From Ixodes scapularis (lineage: Eukaryota; Arthropoda; Arachnida; Ixodida; Ixodidae): a stretch of DNA of 64,000 nucleotides. Each line of letters begins with the position of its first letter. The first letter of the stretch is position 1. Under the pieces are notes generated by a model that ran no database searches, was not told the origin of the DNA, and worked only from the letters and a program-made list of their open reading frames with translations. The translations under genes and the position numbers were made by a program. The DNA is taken from contig NW_024609881.1 of NCBI RefSeq assembly GCF_016920785.2, positions 46,346,710 through 46,410,709 of the forward strand, written 5' to 3'. Positions 13,801-25,800 of this stretch are shown piece after piece.

Positions 13801-16800
13801 GGCGTCGCGCACTTCCGGGTCCTCTCGACGGCGGCGCTTAGATTGAGCCTCAGCAGCGCTTACTTCTGGCTGCTCTCGGCGACGGCGATGAGCCTCTGCT
13901 TCGGCGTCGTGCACTTTCGGGTCGTCTCGATAGCGGCTCCTGGCTTCCGCTTCGGCGGCGCTCACTCCTGGCTGCTCTCGGCGGCGGCGATGAGCCTCTG
14001 CCTCGGCGTCGCGCACTTCCGGGTCCTCTCGACGGCGGCGCTTAGATTGAGCCTCAGCAGCGCTTACCTCTGGTTGCTCTCGGCGACGGCGATGAGCCTC
14101 TGCTTCGGCGTCGCGCACTTCCGGGTCCTCTCGATAGCGGCTCCTGGCTTCCGCTTCGGCGGCGCTCACTCCTGGCTGCTCTCGGCGGCGGCGATGGCCT
14201 CTGCCTCGGCGTCGCGCACTTCCGGGTCCTCTCGACGGCGGCGCTTCGATTGAGCCTCAGCTGCGCTTACCTCTGGTTGCTATCGGCGACGGCGATGAGC
14301 CTCTGCTTCGGCGTCGCGCACTTCCGGGTCCTCTCAATAGCGGCTCCTGGCTTCCGCTTCGGCGGCGCTCACTCCTGGCTGCTCTCGGCGGCGGCGATGA
14401 GCCTCTGCTTCGGCGTCGCGCACTTCCGGGTCTTGTCGACGGCGCCGTTTAGCTTCAGCTTCGGCGGCACGCACTGCAGGATCTTGGTGCCGGCGACGCT
14501 GAGCCTCTGCTCGGGCAGTGCGTTTAGCAGCAGCTGCTTCGTCTGACTCGCTCATTTTGTGAAAAAGAACTGCCTGATTACGCCTCGTCGTCGTCGTCTT
14601 CGTGATATCACAGATGCTGGATCATAGCGCCACCGACGCTATGATCCCTTTGCTCGGGCAGCACGTGTAGTAGCAGTGCTAAAACCCCTCTATTCTGAAA
14701 GAAGTGGCGGCATTGATTGTTATGGAAATGCTCGAGACACGTGCCGTGCGCTAATTCTGGGAAGAACATGGCTAGTGTAACATGGCATCTGAAATCTAGT
14801 TTGAATGTGCGCTATGTCGCCATGATCTTTCCAAAGTCTGCACGTTGCACGTGCCTTGTGCATCGACGCACCGTGCTCTACTTTTAAGGGTTTTTCAATT
14901 ATTTAATTTTGGCGGACAGGTACCGCCTGGGGTACTGACTCCCCAGGTCACGTGACCTGGGGGAGAAGCGTGACCTGGCGGGGTCACGTGACCTGGGGGT
15001 CACGTGACCCCGCCAGTTGCACGCTGGGGTTGCATGCAACCCGCCGGAGTCGCCGCGTTGCACGCAACTGCGGAATCGTTGGGTTGCATGCAACTCAGGC
15101 TGCATGCAACCTGACCAGCCGTAAGTCAGGTAGCATGCAACCTGAGTTGCATGCAACACGCAATTACGCAAAAGATGCAAGAGGTAGCATGCAACAGGTT
15201 GCATGTAACGCGCGGTTACGCCGACGGCAACGGCGATGCACGCAACAGGTTGCATGCAACAGGTTGCATGCAACCTGTTGCATGTCAGGTTGTTTGCCAC
15301 CTGTTGCATGTAACGCGCAGTTACGCCGACGGCAACGCCGACGGCGACGGCGACGGCGACGCCGCTCAGGCTGGGAACGGGCCCCTAAGAGCTGCGCTCT
15401 AAAACACTGAAAATATTTATCGTACATGCTGTGCATGCGGGATTGGTGATGGAAATTACGCCTTTATAACAAACACTATAGTTCCGACAAGTTGAAAACA
15501 AGCTGTCCTGCCCCCCCCCCCCCTTTTTATGACAACGTTTAACGTCAAATTTTTAGTGTTACCAGTAGAAGGTCTTAGCCCCTCAGACCAAATTTAAAAA
15601 AAAATGTATAGCTTCGAGGTGTGTTCTAATGTGCAATAAAATTCGCCTTTGAGCGCGGTGCAGCCTGAGTCACTGGGATTAATTTTAATTGCGGGTTGCC
15701 CACGCATGAGCAGTTGAAAGAAATGTTCATGCTTTCCGCTGAAGTGAGCTGATAATGTGAAATACCTAGAGATGCACATAGACAAACATATTTATTGGAA
15801 TATTAATATAGGACAAAGGTTGTAAAAAATTAAGGATATTAATGGCGCAGATGTTTCACATACACGACCTGGTCCCTACATTCATGCTAAGAATGATTTA
15901 CGATTCACTCGCCAAGTACACGTCAATATAGAATAACAGACTGCGGACACTCGGCCAAATATCTACAAGTAAAAATAAAATCAACCAAAGAAAGAATAGC
16001 GAAAAATACATTTTACATAAATCAAGAAACTGATCTGAGAAATTCGATATGCATAAAAAATGAGGAATGTTGCGTTCTAGAGACCAGATGAAGTATATTA
16101 TAATAAAATATCGTTTTCTACGACAAACATAATGTGGAAAATGTCAAATAAAGAATGTTAAGACCGAATAATAAATGTATTGAACCGCTTACTTATACCG
16201 AATATGAACATGCCACAATAAATTAATATGTATTCACGATTTTCAGTGAATTTACTTAAGGGTTACCCAAGTCAAAACGCCCAAAGATAAGAAAGGTCTC
16301 CAAAACGTAGATAGTTGAACAAAGTAAAACAAAATTATTTCCTTTAGATAAGAAGAATTGTAGTTAAGGACGCGACGTACCTGGTGCCAAAATCCTGCAT
16401 ATATTAAACATTACTGCTGTTAAATAAGTTACTGGAAAAGAGTGCAACTACATTTTTTTGGAACTGGAAACTCCACCTATTTTGCAATGGGCCGCTCTAG
16501 TGCAAGTTATATAATTCTGTAATAAAAAAATGCTGAGGAATTTGTGGCGTCCCACGGGCAAGCCAGTATTGGTTATGTCGAATTTACATTTGAACTGCAT
16601 TTTAAGAAGCAAATAAATATTGTATTGTATTGTAAAACCCCAGAAGCAAGACCTAGATTTCCACCTAGGCACTGCTGCCTTTTTTGTAGTTGTATTACCT
16701 TCTTCACAAAGTCATTTTCTGTCAGTACATTTAGTAGCAGAGTGACAAGCTATTTTTTTACGAATGAACTAATTTTCCCATTTTCAGTTGGTAAACAGGT

Positions 16801-19800
16801 ACTAGACAAGGCTACTAAATACTGTGGATCCAATAAGGACGAGGGCTTCTGTCCGAAGTTTACTGCAAAAAAAAGCCAATGCTCTCGAGTTGTGTTCATG
16901 GAGGTACCGAAGAGCGCTTATCGTTCTGTAAGTAGTGCATTTGGTTTAAGTGTCACACTTTCGATCGCCGCGGTGCCTGAACGCCTCTCCGATCGGGGAC
17001 TGTAGCGTCTTATTCCGTTGGTGCTTCGAATAGCGTTCCGAAGTGGCAACCAATGACGTCGCAGAAGCTGGAGTGTCATGCTGTGTGATGTCGTGCCCGT
17101 GGCGGTTGTGCGTAAAAGCTCCGGGAAAAAGACGAGAGAACGCGAGCGTCGACGTCGTCATGGCGTCCCAAGTCCTGGCTGCTAACGCTTGCGTGGATTG
17201 TGAAGCTCGAGAGTGACCTGCCGTCCAACAGGCGGCTGCTGCATCCACTACCGCCCCTGTGACGCCGCTTGGATTGAATGGCATGGCGACACTTGACAGC
17301 TCTTTGGCGTCATCGCGCGGAGAACACACCTGTGAATGACGCACTCCAGGCACCATACTTTTGCTAATTAAACTTCCTCCAAGGCAATTGCTTGGGTTTA
17401 AGAAGGTATTGTTAGCGCGTTGGCGTTAACCCTAGGTATTGCTTCATTTTATGAACGCTCGAGATACGCTCCTATCAACGTTCAGCAACAATCTCCGATA
17501 TTTTAAGACTGAAAAATAATTTTTTTATAACACTTTGCAAGAAAAAATAGTAAGATAGTATTCATATACAATTTTTTTAACGCAAAGTAATCTAACCTAG
17601 TAGTTTCGTTTTGATAACGCTGTTCAAGTGTACTGTAGATATAGGATCAACGTTTCGTTATCGGTCGTTGGACGGAAGTTCCGCAGCCACTGGATAGGAT
17701 GCCCATGGTTGATGTGGTAGTAGTATTTGATATTTTGGTATTCGCCGTCCACCCTTAATTTAGACTGCAGCCAATTCCACGAGCATGAGAGCTCTAGGAC
17801 GATCTTAAGGACGATGTCGAGGGTGAAGTCCTAGAGAAGGTCACCCTCAACTAAGGGGACGACGTCAAAGACGACTTCTAGGAGGACATCTAGGAAGACC
17901 TCAAGAACGACCTCTAGGATGACGTCAAAAACAACGTCAAGGTCGTCAAGTCCTTCGACGAGGGTGTGAATGTGAAGAGGTGCGGGAATGTGAGCTGAAA
18001 TGGGGGGTCTCCTGCGCATTCCTAGTGCTCATTAGGAGACCAGTGAGTCCAAGAAATCCGGGGAGGGGGTAGCTAAACAATGCTATCTTATTAAAAGGAC
18101 GCGCGTGCGCACTGCGCGGTTCTCGGCAGCAGGCGCGGCGCGCCGTCATTGAGTGAGGCGAAACAAATCGGTCGGCACTCCTGTGTTATCTGTGTGACTT
18201 CACTTCCGTGACGAAGTTTTCGTGACATCGATCTCCTAAATTTGCACCCGCTTCCAAGCGTGGAGAAAGACGTCAAAAAGCGACACCATACTTCTTGCGA
18301 CGACCACGGAAATGTTACTGCTTAGAAGTAGCCCGTCGTCGCTGCTTTCATTCACGCGGTACTTTCGAGAATCTTCCAAATCAAAACACACGATTGCAAT
18401 TGAGAATGAGCTGCAACTTTCTTGAAGAGTGTAGATTAAAGGGACCATGAAACGATTTTGAAATCAAACTTCATCCAACGCACGTCGTGAAAGGTGTGAG
18501 AAGAAACCCAAAAAACATAAAAAGTAGAGTGCCCCAAAAATTCTTTGCTATACACTCCGTGCGGGAACTATAGGGGGCGCTTTGAAAAACGCGCGCAGCG
18601 CCGCTAGCGGAGGAGTTGGCGTTCGACAATGAGGCGCGTTCAGCAGCCTGCGGCGCCTTTTCGCGTGCCAAGCTGTGGCGGCGGAAGCGCGCACGGACGA
18701 AACTTTTGCTTTTTGAGCCGATACGTTGAGGCTGACGTTGCATGGGTGCTGGGGCAGAAGAGCATTTAGCTGTTCTCTACTTCTTATATATTGAGTTTGA
18801 GTCGCTATTAAGGGTAATTTCTCTAGTTGCGGCCGAAAAAGGAGTTGGAGCAATTTTCCGAAAAGCAAGACGGCCGCCACCATAATTGCTCTGAGTGGGA
18901 AATTTATTTCGCTCGTCGCTGTAAACGTAGGACTGTGGGAACGGTAATATTGGAGGCGAGTGAGATGTTCACTAAGTTTGTGCACGAAGTGTGCCAAGTT
19001 TCATTAAGACAGCAGGTGTGAGTTATTTTTCTAACGAATAAAGAAATAAAGCTGTACGGGATATCCAATATTGGACCCAAAATGTTGTGTTATAACCGGG
19101 CTCTGCGAAGTGCAGATTTGGGCACACAGGTGCTTGGACTTGACAGTAACATGATACAGCACTTATTATACCAAAAAGAGGTGGCAGAGGGAACCCAGGA
19201 GGAAATTCGGTTTGGGCGGCGTAACTCAATGGTAACCGGTTTTGACCATGAAAGGGCTGTCAAGAGAATACCACTCGTTGTGGGCGGTGGAGACTTTACC
19301 GGTAGGAAGGGACTAGTGGACTGTACTCCCAATTGAAGCAACTTTACGAAAGGTGGTTCCAAAGCCGAGAAAACAAAGTTGTCGGCCAACAGACGGTTTG
19401 GCCGCCAAGGGCTTTTGCGGTCAGCTGTTGTGTAATAACCTGTTGTGCGAGGTGCTGATTTTCGGCGCACAGGTACTTTGACATGACCGTAACTTGCCAC
19501 AACACTTATTATAACAAAAAGAGTTGGCATAGCGAAACCTGTGGCGGCGTAACTAAATGGGAACTGGCTTTGACCATCAAAGGCTGTCTGATAATATCAC
19601 TCATCGTGGCAGGTGCACGCTTTACAGGTAGGAAGGGACCAGTGGACGGTACTCCCAGTTCGAACCACTTTGCGATTGCTGGCTCTAAAGCCGAGAAAAA
19701 AAATTGTCTGCAGAACTCGGGATGTCAGCGTTTCATCATCTAAGAGGAGGCTGATCAAGAAAGAAAGCACACCACATAAACTTCCATAGTCAAACGTCGA

Positions 19801-22800
19801 TTCTCCAGTGATTTCGAGTTTCATTGTTGTTTTCTTTAGACTTATATTTGTCACTTTTTCACCGTTCGAATCTTTCTTCATGAAGTACAGATTGCGTGCC
19901 ATACTTGTCCGGAAATATCATCGACACGTACGATGGGGACGAAACTTCTTTTGTAGGGCATTCCTCCAACGAAATTGGCACTGCATACCCGCGAGTGTGG
20001 GATGGCATTTCAGTTCGTCCCATCGGCGCTGACACATGTAGGCATTACTGGTACGAAAACAAACGCAGAGCGCCAAGCGGCAGTGTAGAATATGTCAGCC
20101 GTGCCGACACAGTGGCAGACATGATCGAGAGACCAAATTTCTCGCGTCGTACGGCACGGCTCCATCGTTGTCGCAGTACCACAAAACATCGGCAAGCTGA
20201 AAAACTGTGAAACTTTGTCCCCACGAGATACGACGCATAACTATTGAAGCACTTAATGACGCAGCACAGGCAGCACTTTATGCTGTGAACCCAGCGCAAC
20301 CGCAGCGATCCGACTTCAACGCGTACCAACGTACGCGGCGTGGTTTCGGTTTCGTTTTCTCTGGGGTTCTCACTGCCTACCTTCGGTACCGGCCGCGCGG
20401 CGGCGCGCCAGTCGCGTCACACGGAGTGTATAGAACTTAAAAAAAGAACTCTTTTACACCTTCTTTCCTTCGAAAGCTATCTGCCTTTTCACTGCGATGC
20501 ATCCGCGGAACCGCAGCACGTCAGCCAAATACACGTCGCTATTTGGTAAGAGCCTACCTCAGCGGCACCGCGATCATAAACATTAAATAGCCGGCCAATG
20601 TTTCCTAAAAGTATTGTTAAATATTATTCAGATCTACATGTTGTAGCATAAATAGAGATGTGACGAAAATCGCCGAATTTGATAATGCTCAGAGCCAAGC
20701 GCCATCTATCGTGTGGTAAACGAAGCAAGAGAAAGACCCGACTGCGGATGCACAGTCAACCTACGAGTGTCGTCCGCTGAACGGTTTTGCTTCTGGTCGC
20801 GCTTTCTTCGCAGAAGAGACTTTCGTGTTCTGGCTGCTCGAGAATAGCGTTTCCATTGTTTGTGATCGATCGCTTGGTTGCTATGCCAAAAGGCTGCAGT
20901 GTACCGAAGTGCCCGAATTACAGTTTCTGCAGTCCGGTGGTTCAATAGAAAAAGTTGCAGTTTCACCGCTTGCCACTCGATGAACCTCGTCGAAGCCCTT
21001 GGTGCAGGCTCATCGGTATGAGGGACCCCGGGTCTAAGGTCATTTGTGTACGTTCGGAACATTTTGACACTGAGCGTGATTACAGCCACATTCACAGTGT
21101 TCTCCGCAAATGCGGGCAGGTTGCAAAAGCTCTCCGCAGATCCCGATGAAGAACTGGAGTTTTCGAGGGAAGACTCGCCGCACTTCCGAACAGGCATACC
21201 GGCGTATGGGGCTAGCCCCATGCTTTTGCTGTAGCGCTACATGTCTAATTGAATTTCGCTCAGTTGTGATGTGTCCACGGCTATCGCGGCGATGAGATGC
21301 GCCGATTCAGAAAATATGTCGTTGGCATCAGCGCCTTCAGCGCAGTAAAACCTACCGGCACACTGCCAACTCGCCGCCGCTAACGTTCCCATTCTCCGAC
21401 TGCCGAGAGAGCTTCCAGTTCCGATGCCGGTGGACGTCACGACCGTCAAAATTACGGCGCAGCTTGTTTTGCGGGGAGTTGGGGAGAACAAGAAAAAATC
21501 GATATTTCTTTAATTTTTTATGTAGAAGAAACCGAAACGAAAACGGATGCGTGTTCGGCGTTCAGTTCCAAACCACGTTCCTCCCTGTGGATAGCTAAGT
21601 GCGTTGAGATCTCTATTTGCGCCTGAAAATATTTGAAAGCATTTGACCACCGAAATACTACAATAACAGGGGCTCCGAGAAAAAAAAGATAGCTATCATG
21701 AAGTCCTCCGTACGTTACCTCTCTCTGTAGGCGTTATGACTGCAACTTATTGGGCGTAGTCCGAAACCGAGACAACAAACACAGCCTGCTTCTATTTCCC
21801 CCTGGTTCCAACTGACGCGGGGCGTTTACTATCAGTAACAAGAAAAACGCTCCGGCCTCCCAGTGGGAAGCAATTCGTGCCTTGTCACTACACTAGTCTC
21901 TAATAGCTTATTGTTTTTTGTTCGCGGCTACTATACTTCGAATGTACGATTGCAATAAAGAGAGACATACCAGTCGTAGTGTATATACGACCATTACAAA
22001 ACTATCTGACACACCTTATTTTCTACTCCCCTTCAATCGTTTTGTTTTTAGTGCAGGCGCTATGACTGCGACGAAGATAAACATACTGCGGTAAGTTTAT
22101 TTTATAATCACTTTTATTTTTCAGTAATGGTCACCAGAGAGGCTTGTTTAAAGATTATAAATGCTTAATACTCCCTTACAGAATGAGAATGACAGGGATG
22201 CTTTTAGTTGTCTCCTCAGCGCGAGCTTCCTAGTTTCGATAGCACTTTGGCTGTTCGTGGAGAACGAGAGCGAACTGGAGGCCCGCCCACCAAGAGCGTT
22301 GTTTCGCCGTCCTCATCCTGTCCGTGGCTACAGAAATTTCTTCGTAAACCCTCGTCCCCAGCCACCTGGTGGGCATATCCGGTATGGACGACGAACAGCT
22401 AACAAAGCCTTTAAACCTGCGAATAGTAAAAAAATGGACGGGAGACAGGCCGAGACTTGGTGACGGTCATGCTTATATCCTAAATGTCATCGATTGGCGT
22501 GGAGACGGCGAAACGATGTCTTTGGTCTTTACTGGAAGTGAGGACAATTTAAGATGGCAGTGCTATTTTGAAAAAGGTCTATACACGATTGCAAGCAAGG
22601 CATCTGGCCGCTGCAACGTTTTTGCGCATGCGGTAAAGCCCAAGCTTGACAAAGCCATGTCCTTGCTCATTCGGTAAAGCCCAAGCTTGACAAAGCCATG
22701 TCTTTGCTCATGCGGTAAAGCCCAAGCTTGCCAAAGCCATGATCACGTGCACGCTGCATGCGTTTGCACACATGGGGTACCAGTCGTGGCGCCATGCTTG

Positions 22801-25800
22801 CAATTCTCTACAGAGTACATTTTGTACAAGTGAAGAGATGTCACTGTATTAATCCAAGCACAAGTCATGATACAGTAATGCTGCCAAACCGTACTAATGA
22901 CCTATAAAAACGAGACCCAACAAAAAAAAGCAAAGATCAGAATTCTGTTTTTTTTTTGTTTGTTTTTCTAAACCACACCTGTAGAAATGAGAAGTATAAG
23001 AATAGCAATTGTTACCGTGTTTTAGAACTCGCGCGCTGCACACAATGAGAAACTGATTACACATTCGGTTGGCCATTTTCTAGCGCTTCAAGCATCTAAA
23101 TCAGATATGCGAGATCTGGGAGTGCCTCAAAAGGCTCGAGATACACCTAAGCACTTCTTATGAGTTGTGAATGAGAAAAGTATGAATGTCGTTTTCGCGC
23201 CGCGGCCACTTCTGATCCTCTCGGCGCCGCGGCCGTTTCTGATGCGACGCGGGCACGCAGCGCCACGGGGTGTCGCGAATTGAATCTGTCGCGCGTCGGC
23301 TTTATATGATTACCGTTTTGCGAGGTTTCAAAGCTAGGATACGTCAGGTCGCGGCTTCGGGAATTTATCTGCCGTTTGGCTCGGCTGATGACGTCGGCTC
23401 GCTCCATGGGACGGTTAATGCGTTCGCATTAAAATCCGAGTTCGAGGAAGGCGCGCCAGCCGAACGCTTGGAAACTTTTCCGAACGGCTAGAGCGCCGAT
23501 GCAGAACCGGATACCGAGGGCAACTTGTGCAACCGCTCCATTGCCATGCTGCAAGCTACCACCTGATACGAAGAACTTAACCTATCCGTAGCTTGTACGG
23601 AAGATTTCGTTTCCGTACCCCTTTAGGAAAACTCGTTCCTGACACGCGAGTCCCGCAAGTTACAAGTACAGTCACTGAAGTAAAACGTAGCTGCAGAAGG
23701 GCGTACTTCTTCACACTCCTAGCACTCGCAATTATTCCCGAAGTGTTGATACGACGTCGATTCCAGATCGGTACCAACTCGAGTGGAAGCGTAGAGACGC
23801 AGACCTTTGTCGTGCCATGGAATGTCCTTTTATCGCACATCCAGACCGCGAGACTTGTGTTCGACGGGTTCTGCCTTTTTCCTGCTGTGCTGCGCTTTCG
23901 TAAAAAAATGCCCACGGGTTTTTGAACAAACTACAACCCTTTGGCAGGGTTAAAAAAAAAAAAACACGAAAGCGTGTGTCGCAGCACGCAGCCTCCTTGC
24001 CTCTGCAAGGCTTCACCTGACAGACTTAGACATGCCCAAACGAGCCTCTTGGAAACTTCCGCTGGCCGCACTCGCGCTGCAGCGACGAAGCGGGAATGCG
24101 AAGTCCAACTAATTGTCATGGAGATAAGTGCTCCCATCCTCGAATTCAGAGAGCCTCACAGCTTTACGTGTAAAAAGACGGAGCCATCCGAAAATTTGAG
24201 AACGCTCTAAAAGAACCAATTGAATAAACTTAGAGCGCCCGACTTGGATCAACCGAAAAGACTTAGACTTTTCAGACGGTTCCAAAAAGCTGGAAATTTA
24301 CTAGCCGGATATACCACGATGAAGAGGATAAAATGAGAACCTGTTGTGACTGAGTGATCTCTGATTGGACGGATAGCGGGTAGCTGCATGGGCTACCTGT
24401 TTTAGTCAATATTGACTGTCTGCCTCCAAGGAGAGCTAAGAAGAGCATTTTCGGCTCCTCGGGCGGGATTTAGAGTTAGAACGCCGGACGCTTAACGCAA
24501 AGTCTGGCGTTCGAACGCCGAACGCCGAACTCTAGAGCAATTTACAGGCGAACGCAGCTATGTCTCCCGTTTGCTGAAATCCCCGCAAGAGCTTTTTCTT
24601 TTGGTGACAGGACCGCTTTTATGGAGACAAGGTACAGATAAAAAAGTAGAAAAAGGAACTCCAGTTCAACTATTTTCTGCTACGTTGTCAAGCACAGCGT
24701 AGTCTGAATTGTGCTGCAGCTCAGCACTGCTACGAGAGGACGTGACTTTGTCTTGCGTCTCATTCGCACGCCCTCTTGTACGAAAAAGACACTCGACGAA
24801 GTGGTGTCCTCGCGCACGCACATTTGACGGTATTAGAACACGCCACCTTTGATTGTGGCCTTCATTATGCGTCACAATATGCGTCATGAAGAAAGAAGCA
24901 AACGACTGCCGTAAAGACCCGTTGACACATTAGCGTTCAGAGCGAACACTACGCGTACGAACGAATGCAACGGAACGGAACATATGTGTTGCTGTGGGCA
25001 ACGTAGCGCAAAACGGCCGATTCGTTTGCGTTCGTTCGAAGCGCAAGGAGTTGAGCTGGGCTGAACGTTTTTGCTACGTTTGGGAATGAACGGAGCCACT
25101 GCACCGACAAACCAACCACAGGTCCAGGAGGGCTCGGCCAAGCGCGTTGCATGCCGGTTCCGGTCCCTGCTATCTGCTGAATAACATAGCGCCGGTGGTG
25201 ATTGTAGACATGGTCTGCGCGGTGCAAACTCATCGTTCCATGTAGAGCGCTATCCTTCACTGTGAATTCTCGTTGTGTGCAGAGGCGATACCCCAGCACC
25301 TTCTAGAAGGGGAGATCTATCTACTCGTGTGGCGATGTTGTGGCGGCACGCACCAGACAGTAGAAGCGCCCGTGCCGTCGTCTTTGTTTACTTAAACTAA
25401 AGTGGTGCTTCCTTAGCAGATGTGTGCACGAACCTCGCCTAGATTACTTATTTTGCGCAGTTCCGCGTCTGCTCGCGTTCAAGGTATTACCGGTACGTAC
25501 TGTAATTAAAGGCGTGTATGGAGGAGCGAATTTTGACTCGTTCTCATCACCCGAGAAAAGTGATTAGTGTTAGGATTCCTGCACACTCACAACGTCTATG
25601 TAATCACTAAATCATATTTCTACGTTGCTATATCGCTGCTAAGTTTACGTCGCTTTTTGTGATCACGGAAAAGGCGTGTGGCGAGATTCGTACTATCAGT
25701 ATAGTCGTGTGTTAAATTCATGATCGTCCAAAACAGCTTACATACATCTTTGTATCCTTTCTTCCACTATACCCTGGGAGCTCATCCTGACAAAAAACAA

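Larger units (their letters stand above)
8234..14555 (-). mobile_element. Helitron/Helentron, coding part
   Basis: One large minus-strand protein of about 2,100 residues can be traced from a start at 14555 to 8234. It carries N-terminal 17-residue repeats, a Cys-rich region, Rep (HUH) nuclease, SF1/PIF1-like helicase and a C-terminal endonuclease/exonuclease/phosphatase-type domain. The C-terminal endonuclease is the hallmark of the Helentron branch of Helitrons. Lesions are few: stops at 14334-14336, 14280-14282, 9625-9627 and 9238-9240, a 1-bp loss near 14196 and a frameshift near 8695. I could not fix the DNA termini. Confidence 0.85.

Noticed and set aside
13177..14546. Long plus-strand frames (for example 358 codons) rich in FRFGGAHSWLLSAAAMSLCF
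   Set aside because: They are the complement of the Helitron's 51-bp coding repeats; a repeat with length divisible by three opens several frames. No domain.
14940..15320. CRISPR-like array from the repeated GTTGCATGCAAC
   Set aside because: Units are short palindromes with irregular, repeat-like spacers in a eukaryotic genome; no leader or cas genes.
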